A stretch of 64,000 nt of DNA from Stutzerimonas degradans. Its GTDB lineage: Bacteria > Pseudomonadota > Gammaproteobacteria > Pseudomonadales > Pseudomonadaceae. Position numbers and translations under genes: made by a program. Location: assembly GCF_024448505.1 (NCBI RefSeq), contig NZ_JAMOHV010000010.1, forward strand, positions 62,001 to 126,000, in the 5' to 3' direction. Shown piece by piece: positions 55,235 through 62,802 of this stretch. Within the stretch, counting starts at the first letter, position 1; each line of letters begins with the position of its first letter. Below the pieces are notes generated by a model that worked only from the letters and a program-made list of their open reading frames with translations, was not told the DNA's origin and did no database searches.

Positions 55235-56194
55235 ATGCGAAAGTCCCTGATGCGCATGACGCTGCGCCAGCTTCAGGTGTTCGGCGCCGTCTGCGAAAGT
55301 CGCTCCTACAGCCGCGCGGCTGAGGAAATGGCGCTGACCCAGCCGGCGGTGAGTCTGCAGATTCGCCAGCTGGAGGAGCTGGTCGGCCAGCCGCTGTTCG
55401 AGTACGTCGGCAAGAAGCTCTACCTGACCGAGGCCGCCGAGGCGCTCAAGCGCGCCAGCAGCGACATCTTCGCCCGCCTCGACAGCCTCGACATGCAGCT
55501 GACCGACCTGCAGGGCTCGCTGCAGGGCCAGCTCAACCTGGCGGTGGAATCCAGCGCCAAGTACTTCGTGCCGCACCTGTTCGCCGCGTTTCGTCGCCAG
55601 CATCCGGACGTCAGCCTGCAACTGAGCGTGGTCAACCGTGCGCAGGTGATCAAGCGCCTGTCGGACAACCGCGACGATCTGGTGATCATGTCGCTGATGC
55701 CCTCGGAAGTCGCGCTGGAGTTCCTGCCGTTCCTCAACAACCCGATCGTCGCCGTGGCGCCGCCGGAGCATCCGCTGTGTCAGGCCAGCCGGCTGTCGTT
55801 GCAGGACCTGGCGGCCTATCCGCTGCTGGTGCGCGAACCCGGCTCGGGCACGCGCAAGGCCTGCGAGGAATACTTCCAGCAAAAGCGCGCGCACTTCGCG
55901 CAGACGGTGCAGATCGCCTCGCTCGATGCGCTGCGCGAAGCGGTGATCGCCGGCCTCGGCGTGGCGCTGCTGCCGCGCCATGCGGTGACGCTGGAACTGG
56001 CCCACGGCCTGCTGCGCGAGCTGCCGGTGGACGAGCTACCGCTCTACCGCAGCTGGTGCGTCGCGCATGCCCGCGGCAAACGCCTGAGCCCGGTGGCCCA
56101 GGCATTCTTCGCCTTCATCCGTGACCAGCGCGCGCAGGTCAGTGCGCTGGCCGCGCGCTTCGGCGGTTCTCCGCCCAAGCCCGCTGCGCAGTGA
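55235..56194 (+). CDS. LysR-family regulator divergent from pycAB (PycR-type)
   Basis: 319 residues from the ATG at 55235 with GGAGAACCTTC upstream. The N-terminal winged helix-turn-helix (LRQLQVFGAVCESRSYSRAAEEMALTQPAVSLQIRQLEEL) resembles CbbR/CysB-type LysR proteins, and the effector domain follows. Divergent position to pycA and direct repeats in the gap point to control of pyruvate carboxylase. Its last 56 bases overlap the convergent small gene below. Confidence 0.9.
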   Translation: MRKSLMRMTLRQLQVFGAVCESRSYSRAAEEMALTQPAVSLQIRQLEELVGQPLFEYVGKKLYLTEAAEALKRASSDIFARLDSLDMQLTDLQGSLQGQLNLAVESSAKYFVPHLFAAFRRQHPDVSLQLSVVNRAQVIKRLSDNRDDLVIMSLMPSEVALEFLPFLNNPIVAVAPPEHPLCQASRLSLQDLAAYPLLVREPGSGTRKACEEYFQQKRAHFAQTVQIASLDALREAVIAGLGVALLPRHAVTLELAHGLLRELPVDELPLYRSWCVAHARGKRLSPVAQAFFAFIRDQRAQVSALAARFGGSPPKPAAQ

Positions 56195-56348
56195 ATGCGG
56201 CCGGCTCGGCGAACGGGTCCAGCAGCGCGTGCAGACGGCGCTCCTCGGCGTAACTCTCGATGGCGCGACGGAACTGCATGCGCCGCACGTCCTGCTCCTT
56301 GCGGCGGGCCTTGGAGTCGGACGGCGGAAGGTCGGTATACGGGTACAT
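56139..56348 (-). CDS. Small hypothetical protein, Arg-rich
   Basis: 69 residues from the ATG at 56348 with GGGAGACC upstream. Strongly basic and probably helical in the middle (RRMQFRRAIESYAEERRLHALLD). It overlaps the end of the LysR gene on the opposite strand. The central pattern loosely recalls the short PA3496-type family of pseudomonads, but I cannot confirm this. The good ribosome-binding site and placement in otherwise free sequence support a real gene. Confidence 0.55.
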   Translation of the reverse strand: MYPYTDLPPSDSKARRKEQDVRRMQFRRAIESYAEERRLHALLDPFAEPAAFTAQRAWAENRRSARPAH

Positions 56349-56444
56349 GGGCGGTCTCCCAGGACGGGTATCGGGAAACCCAGCATCGGACCGCCAGATG
56401 ACGCCTTGAAGACAGTGCGTTGAACGAGCGATGAACGCGCCCGT

Positions 56445-57308
56445 TCAGTCGTCGTGCTTCACCGATTTGGGCGACAGCCGCAGGCTGCGCAGGCTGCGCT
56501 TGACGCTCTTGAGGTGGTTGACCAGGCTCGGGCCGCGCGCCATCGCCACACCCATCGCCAGCACGTCGATCACCACCAGATGGGCGATGCGCGAGGTCAG
56601 CGGCGTGTAGATCTCGGTGTCTTCCTGCACGTCGATGGCCAGGTTGATGGTCGCCAGCTCGGCCAGTGGCGTCTGGCTCGGGCACAGGGTGATCAGCGTG
56701 GCACCGGATTCGCGCACCACGTTGGCGGTGATCAGCAGGTCCTTGGAGCGTCCCGACTGCGAGATACAGATCGCCACGTCGGTGGGCTTGAGGGTCACCG
56801 CCGACATCGCCTGCATGTGCGGGTCGGAATACGCCGCCGCCGACAGCAGCAGACGGAAGAACTTGTGCTGGGCGTCGGTGGCCACCGCACCGGAAGCGCC
56901 GAAGCCGTAGAACTCCACCCGCTCGGCCTTGGCGCAGGCCTCGATGGCGCGCTCCAGCGCCTGTGGATCGAGGCGCTCGCGCACCTCCATCAGGGTGTGC
57001 AGAGTGGTGTCGAAAATCTTCAGGCTGACATCCATCACCGAGTCGTTCTCACTGATGGCGAACTGGCCGAAGCTGGCGCCGGCGGCCAGGCTCTGCGCCA
57101 GTTTCAGCTTCAGGTCCTGGAAGCCCTGGCAGCCGATGGCGCGGCAGAAACGCACGATGGTCGGCTCGCTGACACCCACCGCATGCGCCAGATCGGCCAT
57201 CGAACTGTGCATCACCGACGCCGGATCGAGCAGGACGTGGTCGGCCACCTTCAGTTCCGACTTCCTCAACAGGCTTCTCGATTGGGCGATGTGTTGCAGC
57301 AGATTCAC
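56445..57308 (-). CDS. hexR: RpiR/HexR-family transcriptional regulator
   Basis: 287 residues from a GTG at 57308, which gives the HexR N-terminus (M)NLLQHIAQSRSLLRKSE; the longer frame from 57368 has 20 extra unlike residues. HTH_6 domain (about 1-78; MADLAHAVGVSEPTIVRFCRAIGC) and a sugar isomerase (SIS) domain (about 125-255; FYGFGASGAVATDAQHKFFRL, CISQSGRSKDLL). HexR represses central carbon genes and is released by 2-keto-3-deoxy-6-phosphogluconate. It is divergent from zwf. Since pgl and eda are absent here, it could be a HexR paralog rather than the main regulator. Confidence 0.87.
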   Translation of the reverse strand: MNLLQHIAQSRSLLRKSELKVADHVLLDPASVMHSSMADLAHAVGVSEPTIVRFCRAIGCQGFQDLKLKLAQSLAAGASFGQFAISENDSVMDVSLKIFDTTLHTLMEVRERLDPQALERAIEACAKAERVEFYGFGASGAVATDAQHKFFRLLLSAAAYSDPHMQAMSAVTLKPTDVAICISQSGRSKDLLITANVVRESGATLITLCPSQTPLAELATINLAIDVQEDTEIYTPLTSRIAHLVVIDVLAMGVAMARGPSLVNHLKSVKRSLRSLRLSPKSVKHDD

Positions 57309-57375
57309 GTGGCGGACTCGCTTATGCTCGCGTGCGATGGCCTGGGCGCCGCAGCGCCGCTCGACCATCAGCGGG

Positions 57376-57403
57376 TTGTAGTGGGGCGGTAGTTATACTA
57401 CAA
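57376..57403. promoter_or_regulatory. Candidate HexR-type operator between hexR and zwf
   Basis: TTGTAGT-14 bases-ACTACAA is a perfect inverted repeat, with a nested GTAGT-TAT-ACTAC palindrome at 57389-57401. HexR operators are described as TTGT and ACAA half-sites, though with a shorter spacer (7-8). The nested repeat supports an operator here. Confidence 0.62.
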
Positions 57404-57446
57404 GCCTCGCCGCGACGCCCCCTTTTTGGCCTCCAGGAGTGCTCCC

Positions 57447-58889
57447 GTGTCGATTTCCTGTGACATGCTCGTGTTCGGCGGAACCGGCGACCTGACCCTG
57501 CACAAGCTGCTGCCGGCGCTCTACCACCTGCACCGCGACGGCCGCCTGCATAGCGACGTGCGGATTCTCGCGCTGGCGCGCAAGAAGCTCGACCGCGCCG
57601 GCTACCTGGCCCTGGCCGAGCGCCATTGCCGGGCGCAGGTCGCGCGCAGCGACTTCAGCGTCGACACCTGGCAGGCCTTCGCCCAACGGCTGGACTATTT
57701 CGCCATGGACGCCAGCCAGCGCGGCGAATTCGTCCGCCTGGCGCACCACCTGGGCAGCGGTGACAGGCGCGTGCGGGTCTACTACCTGGCCACCGCGCCG
57801 GACCTGTTCGAGCCCATCGCCAGCCATCTGGAAAGCGCCGGGCTGGCCGGGGAGAACGCACGCATCGTGCTGGAGAAACCCATCGGCCACTCGCTGGAAT
57901 CGGCGCAGGCGATCAACGCGGCAATCGGCGCGGTGTTCGCCGAGTCGCGCATCTACCGGATCGACCACTACCTGGGCAAGGAAACCGTGCAGAACCTCAT
58001 GGCGCTGCGCTTCGCCAACGCGCTGTTCGAGCCGATCTGGCGCGCCGGGCACATCGACCACGTGCAGATCACCGTGGCCGAAACGCTCGGCGTGGAGAAC
58101 CGCGGCGGCTACTACGACCACGCCGGCGCCATGCGCGACATGCTGCAGAATCACCTGCTGCAGCTGCTCTGCCTGGTGGCGATGGAGGCGCCGGTGCGCT
58201 TCGACGCCGAGTCGGTGCGCAACGAGAAGGTCAAGGTGCTGCAGGCGCTCAAGCCGATCACCGGCATGGACGTGCTCGACAAGACCGTGCGCGGCCAATA
58301 CGGCGCCGGTCAGATCGGCGGCCACGACGTGCCGGCCTACTACTTCGAGCCCAGCATCGACAACGACAGCGACACCGAAACCTTCGTTGCCGTGCAGGCC
58401 GAGATCGACAACTGGCGCTGGGCCGGCGTGCCGTTCTACCTGCGCACCGGCAAGCGCATGGCGCGCAAGCGCTCGGAAATCATCATCACCTTCAAACCGG
58501 TACCGCACCTGCTGTTCAAGAAGGGCGAAGCCAACCGTCTGGTGATCCGCCTGCAGCCCGAGGAATGCATCGGCCTGCAGCTGATGGCCAAGGCGCCGGG
58601 CAAGGGCATGCAGCTCGAACCAGTGGAACTGGATCTGAACCTGGCGCACGCCTTCAGCAGCAGCCGCCGCTGGGACGCCTACGAGCGCCTGCTGCTCGAC
58701 GTGATCGAAGGTGATTCCACGCTGTTCATGCGGCGCGACGAGGTGGAAGCCGCCTGGCAGTGGGTCGATCCGATCCTGCGCGGCTGGCAGGGCCATTACC
58801 GCAAACCGCGCCCCTACCCCGCCGGCAGCGACGGCCCGGAACAGGCCCACCAGTTCATCGAACGTCAGGGCCGCGGCTGGTCGTACTGA
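57447..58889 (+). CDS. zwf: Glucose-6-phosphate 1-dehydrogenase
   Basis: 480 residues from a GTG at 57447 with AGGAG 7 bases upstream. N-terminal dinucleotide loop FGGTGDLTLHKLLPALY, active-site signature RIDHYLGKETVQN (about 172-184), and EKPIGHSLESA near 147. It produces NADPH and 6-phosphogluconolactone at the head of the Entner-Doudoroff and pentose phosphate routes. No pgl-eda follows, unlike the usual pseudomonad zwf-pgl-eda operon, so this may be a second zwf copy. Confidence 0.94.
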   Translation: MSISCDMLVFGGTGDLTLHKLLPALYHLHRDGRLHSDVRILALARKKLDRAGYLALAERHCRAQVARSDFSVDTWQAFAQRLDYFAMDASQRGEFVRLAHHLGSGDRRVRVYYLATAPDLFEPIASHLESAGLAGENARIVLEKPIGHSLESAQAINAAIGAVFAESRIYRIDHYLGKETVQNLMALRFANALFEPIWRAGHIDHVQITVAETLGVENRGGYYDHAGAMRDMLQNHLLQLLCLVAMEAPVRFDAESVRNEKVKVLQALKPITGMDVLDKTVRGQYGAGQIGGHDVPAYYFEPSIDNDSDTETFVAVQAEIDNWRWAGVPFYLRTGKRMARKRSEIIITFKPVPHLLFKKGEANRLVIRLQPEECIGLQLMAKAPGKGMQLEPVELDLNLAHAFSSSRRWDAYERLLLDVIEGDSTLFMRRDEVEAAWQWVDPILRGWQGHYRKPRPYPAGSDGPEQAHQFIERQGRGWSY

Positions 58890-59471
58890 GGCATTCCGCG
58901 CGCACTGGGTGAACTGCGCGGAGTGCGCGCGCGAATCACGCCATACTGCGCGGCATATATGGCCGATATGCCGCCAGATGATTCGCAGGAACTTCCCGCG
59001 CCCTACGTCACATCACAGAAGATCAACTTTCCGGCAACGCCCCAGATGAAGGCGCTCGTCGGCCAGTGAACCACGCCAAGTTCATCCAGCAGTTGGTTCG
59101 CGATATTCAACTGCATGCCATGCCATATCGGTCAGATAGTTCTGCGGCAACTTCCCGCCGTTCTCGAGACCGCCAGCGCTGCAATTGAATCCGCTGCAAA
59201 GCCACGCCGTACGCGGCCTGCAGCCTACCTTTCCGCCATTCGCATGGAACTTTGCGCGAACGCCAAGTTCAACTTCGACATCGACCTCCGTATCTCGTTC
59301 GAATTGGCGCCGTGAAACACATTGAATCACCTTCGGCAACTTACCGTTATCCGTGGATATCCTATGAGTTCATGCCCGCCGACTTGCGGCCAATATCGGC
59401 ACAGCGGGTTGAGATAATCTTTTCAATGTGTTTACCCTGAAAAAGGACTGAATCAACCGAAAGGAGTTGTT
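58890..59471. other. 582-base gap without a convincing gene, upstream of ectA
   Basis: GC content falls visibly compared with the flanking genes. It holds a hairpin at 58950-58974 (9-bp stem GCGGCATAT, 7-base loop) shortly after zwf. Open frames of 66-85 codons on both strands (for example 59115-59315 plus, 59082-59339 minus) have no signal I recognise. An AT-rich stretch from about 59400 leads to ectA. A GATAAT at 59413 or a TTGAGA at 59409 may be part of the ect promoter. The middle part could be a decayed gene. Confidence 0.5.
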
Positions 59472-60005
59472 TTGAGTTTTGCCACCGTAATGCTCCGTCG
59501 TCCAACCGACAGCGACGGTTACAACCTCCATCAGCTGGTAGCGCGCTGCCAGCCCCTCGACAGGAACTCGGTCTACTGCAACCTGCTGCAGTGCTCCGAC
59601 TTCGCCGACACCGCCATCGCCGCCGAAACCGCCGACGGCCGCCTGGTCGGTTTCATCTCCGGTTATCGCCCGCCCTCACGGCCGGACACGCTGTTCGTCT
59701 GGCAGGTCGCCGTCGACGCCTCGATGCGTGGCCAGGGGCTGGCCCTGCGCATGCTGCTGGCATTGACCGCCCGCGTTGCTCGCGAACACGCCGTGCGTTT
59801 CATGGAAACCACCATCTCGCCGGACAACGTGGCGTCGCAGGCGCTGTTCAAGCGCGCCTTCGACCGTCTCGACGCCAATTGCACGACGCGCACGCTGTTC
59901 GCCCGCGACACGCATTTCGCCGGACAGCACGAGGACGAGGTGCTCTACCGCGCCGGTCCGTTCACCGTTTCCCACCTAGAAGAAGAGCTCAAGGAGCACG
60001 CATGA
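59472..60005 (+). CDS. ectA: L-2,4-diaminobutyrate N-acetyltransferase
   Basis: 177 residues from a TTG at 59472, chosen because AAGGAG lies 5 bases upstream. GNAT fold with the acetyl-CoA loop VAVDASMRGQGLALRML (about 77-93) and family motifs LQCSDFADT and ISGYRPPSRPDTLFVWQ. It acetylates diaminobutyrate to N-gamma-acetyl-diaminobutyrate, the second ectoine step. It overlaps ectB by 4 bases (ATGA), so the two are translationally coupled. The rare TTG may limit initiation. Confidence 0.95.
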   Translation: MSFATVMLRRPTDSDGYNLHQLVARCQPLDRNSVYCNLLQCSDFADTAIAAETADGRLVGFISGYRPPSRPDTLFVWQVAVDASMRGQGLALRMLLALTARVAREHAVRFMETTISPDNVASQALFKRAFDRLDANCTTRTLFARDTHFAGQHEDEVLYRAGPFTVSHLEEELKEHA

Positions 60006-61279
60006 ACACCTTTGAACTGAACGAATCCCAGGTTCGCAGCTACTGCCGTTCCTTCCCCGTGGTCTTCAATCAGGCGCTCGGCGCCGAGCTGATCACCCAG
60101 GACGGCACGCACTACATCGATTTCCTCGCCGGCGCCGGCACGCTCAACTACGGGCATAACCACCCGGTGCTCAAGCAGGCGCTGCTCGACTACATCGAGC
60201 ACGACGGCATCACCCACGGCCTGGACATGTACACCGCGGCCAAGGCGCGCTTTCTCGACACCTTCAACCGGCTGATTCTCGAGCCGCGCGGCATGGGCAG
60301 CTACCGCATGCAGTTCACCGGCCCGACCGGCACCAATGCGGTCGAGGCGGCGTTGAAGCTGGCGCGCAAGGTCACCGGGCGCAATAACATCATCAGCTTC
60401 ACCAACGGCTTCCACGGCTGCAGCATCGGCGCGCTGGCCGCGACCGGTAACCAGCACCACCGCGGCGGTGCCGGCACCGGCCTCAGCGATGTCAGCCGCA
60501 TGCCCTACGCCAACTACTTCGGCGACAAGACCAACACCATCAGCATGATGGACAAGCTGCTGTCCGACCCCTCCAGCGGCATCGACAAGCCGGCCGCGGT
60601 GATCGTCGAGACGGTGCAGGGCGAAGGCGGCCTGAACGTCGCCTCGGCCGAGTGGATGCGCAAGCTGGAAAAGCTCTGCCGCAAGCACGAGATGCTGCTG
60701 ATCGTCGACGACATCCAGGCCGGTTGCGGCCGCACCGGCAGCTTCTTCAGCTTCGAGGAGATGGGCATTCAGCCGGACATCGTCACACTGTCCAAGTCGC
60801 TGTCCGGCTACGGCCTGCCGTTCGCCATGGTGCTGCTGCGCCAGGAGCTGGACCAGTGGCAGCCGGGCGAACACAACGGCACCTTCCGCGGCAACAACCA
60901 CGCCTTCGTCACCGCCGCCGCGGCGCTGGAGCACTTCTGGCAGAACGACGCGTTCGCCAGCAGCGTGAAGGCCAAGGGCAAGCGCATCGCCGACGGCATG
61001 CAGCGCATCATCCGCCGCCACGGCCCGGATTCGCTGTTCCTCAAGGGCCGCGGAATGATGCTCGGCATCAGCTGCCCGGATGGCGAGATCGCCGCCGCCG
61101 TCTGCCGTCACGCCTTCGACAACGGCCTGGTGATCGAGACCAGCGGCGCCCACAGCGAAGTGGTCAAGTGTCTCTGCCCGCTGATCATCAGCGACGGGCA
61201 GATCGACAAGGCACTTACCATCCTCGACAAGGCGTTCGCCGCCGTGATGAGCGAACAGACCGCGAACCAGGCTTCCTGA
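60002..61279 (+). CDS. ectB: Diaminobutyrate-2-oxoglutarate transaminase
   Basis: 425 residues, class III PLP aminotransferase. Substrate and cofactor motifs: [42 protein letters not shown], and the Schiff-base Lys265 in [13 protein letters not shown]. It converts aspartate-semialdehyde and glutamate to L-2,4-diaminobutyrate, the first committed ectoine step. AAGGAG within the end of ectA serves as its ribosome-binding site. Confidence 0.97.
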   Translation: MNTFELNESQVRSYCRSFPVVFNQALGAELITQDGTHYIDFLAGAGTLNYGHNHPVLKQALLDYIEHDGITHGLDMYTAAKARFLDTFNRLILEPRGMGSYRMQFTGPTGTNAVEAALKLARKVTGRNNIISFTNGFHGCSIGALAATGNQHHRGGAGTGLSDVSRMPYANYFGDKTNTISMMDKLLSDPSSGIDKPAAVIVETVQGEGGLNVASAEWMRKLEKLCRKHEMLLIVDDIQAGCGRTGSFFSFEEMGIQPDIVTLSKSLSGYGLPFAMVLLRQELDQWQPGEHNGTFRGNNHAFVTAAAALEHFWQNDAFASSVKAKGKRIADGMQRIIRRHGPDSLFLKGRGMMLGISCPDGEIAAAVCRHAFDNGLVIETSGAHSEVVKCLCPLIISDGQIDKALTILDKAFAAVMSEQTANQAS

Positions 61280-61290
61280 GGTATTTGCAG

Positions 61291-61692
61291 ATGATCGTCA
61301 GAACCCTCGCCGAATGCGAAAAGACCGAACGCAAGGTCCACAGCCAGACCGGCACCTGGGACAGCACGCGCATGCTGCTCAAGGATGACAACGTCGGCTT
61401 CTCCTTCCACATCACCACCATCTACGCCGGCAGCGAGACGCACATCCACTACCAGAACCACTTCGAGTCGGTGTACTGCATCAGCGGCAATGGCGAGATC
61501 GAAACCCTCGCCGACGGCAAGATCTACAAGATCGAGCCGGGCACGCTGTACGTGCTGGACCAGCATGACGAGCACCTGCTGCGAGGCGGCAGCGAGGACA
61601 TGAAGCTGGCCTGCGTGTTCAACCCGCCGCTCAACGGCCGCGAAGTGCATGACGCCAGCGGCGTCTATCCGCTGGAGGCCGCAACCGTCTGA
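61291..61692 (+). CDS. ectC: L-ectoine synthase
   Basis: 133 residues, cupin fold. Family motifs: [39 protein letters not shown] (metal and substrate residues), and [17 protein letters not shown]. It cyclises N-gamma-acetyl-diaminobutyrate to ectoine. It starts 11 bases after ectB with a GAGG upstream. Confidence 0.97.
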   Translation: MIVRTLAECEKTERKVHSQTGTWDSTRMLLKDDNVGFSFHITTIYAGSETHIHYQNHFESVYCISGNGEIETLADGKIYKIEPGTLYVLDQHDEHLLRGGSEDMKLACVFNPPLNGREVHDASGVYPLEAATV

Positions 61693-61753
61693 TTCACCGG
61701 GGCGGCCAGCATGCCGCCCCGCCACGACAAGAAAGGAGGCAAGCGTGCAGCCT

Positions 61754-62662
61754 ATGCAAGCCGACCTGTATCCCTCGCGCCACGAGAACCAGCCGCGCTG
61801 GCAGGACCGTCTGGACCCGGTCGTCTACCGCAGCGACCTGGAGAACGCGCCGATCGCCGCCGAGCTGATCGAACGCTTCGAGCGCGACGGCTACCTGGTC
61901 ATCCCCCAGCTGTTCAGTGCCGAGGAAGTAGCCCTGTTTCGCGCCGAACTCGAGCGCATGCGCCAGGATCCGGCCGTCGCCGACTCCGGCAAGACCATTC
62001 AGGAACCCGACAGCGGCGCGATCCGCTCGGTGTTCGCTATCCACAAGGACAACCCGCTGTTCGCCCGCGTCGCCGCCGATGAGCGCATCGCCGGCATCGC
62101 CCGCTTCATCCTCGGCGGCGACGTCTACGTGCATCAGTCGCGGATGAACTTCAAACCGGGCTTCAGCGGCAAGGAGTTCTACTGGCATTCGGATTTCGAA
62201 ACCTGGCACATCGAGGACGGCATGCCGCGTATGCGCTGCCTGTCCTGCTCGATCCTGCTGACCGACAACGAGCCGCACAACGGCCCGCTGATGCTGATGC
62301 CCGGTTCGCACCGCCACTATGTGCGCTGCGTCGGCGCCACGCCGGAAAACCACTACGAGAAATCCCTGCGCAAGCAGGAGATCGGCGTGCCCGACCAGAA
62401 CAGCCTGAGCGAGCTGGCCAGCCGTTTCGGCATCGACTGCGCCACCGGCCCCGCCGGCAGCGTGGTGTTCTTCGACTGCAACACCATGCACGGCTCCAAT
62501 GGCAATATCACCCCGAGTGCGCGGAGCAATCTGTTCTACGTCTACAACCATGTGGATAATGCCGTGCTGGCTCCGTTCTGCGCGCAGAAGCCGCGCCCGG
62601 CGTTCGTCGCCGAGCGCGAGACATTCAAGCCGCTCGACATTCAGCCGCAACAGTATCCTTGA
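61754..62662 (+). CDS. ectD: Ectoine 5-hydroxylase
   Basis: 302 residues from the ATG at 61754, the length I recall for P. stutzeri EctD. A GTG 9 bases earlier (61745) has GGAGG at a better spacing and may be the true start. It is a 2-oxoglutarate/Fe(II) dioxygenase: iron ligands His145 and Asp147 in FYWHSDFETWH and His246 in NTMHGSNGN. It hydroxylates ectoine to 5-hydroxyectoine, needing oxygen. It is fourth in the operon, 61 bases after ectC. Confidence 0.96.
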   Translation: MQADLYPSRHENQPRWQDRLDPVVYRSDLENAPIAAELIERFERDGYLVIPQLFSAEEVALFRAELERMRQDPAVADSGKTIQEPDSGAIRSVFAIHKDNPLFARVAADERIAGIARFILGGDVYVHQSRMNFKPGFSGKEFYWHSDFETWHIEDGMPRMRCLSCSILLTDNEPHNGPLMLMPGSHRHYVRCVGATPENHYEKSLRKQEIGVPDQNSLSELASRFGIDCATGPAGSVVFFDCNTMHGSNGNITPSARSNLFYVYNHVDNAVLAPFCAQKPRPAFVAERETFKPLDIQPQQYP

Positions 62663-62692
62663 GGCGTTCGGGTGCGTCTGATGACGACCCGA

Positions 62693-62717
62693 CCCCGGCC
62701 GTGCCACACGGCCGGGG
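62693..62717 (+). terminator. Hairpin between ectD and the aspartokinase gene
   Basis: CCCCGGCCG-7 bases-CGGCCGGGG, perfect 9-bp stem, 30 bases after the ectD stop. There is no T-run, so it may only attenuate transcription into the aspartokinase or stabilise the ectABCD mRNA end. Confidence 0.55.
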
Positions 62718-62802
62718 GATGAATCCATTTCCAGCTCGTTGACCGCCGGCGCTTCCGCGCGCGGCCTGCCAGCGGCCTGCCAGATGCGGACGTAATAAAT
62801 AG

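Noticed and set aside
59082..59339. 85-codon minus-strand frame before ectA as a gene
   Set aside because: No recognisable family, no good ribosome-binding site, and an overlapping plus-strand frame of similar quality; left within the gap entry.
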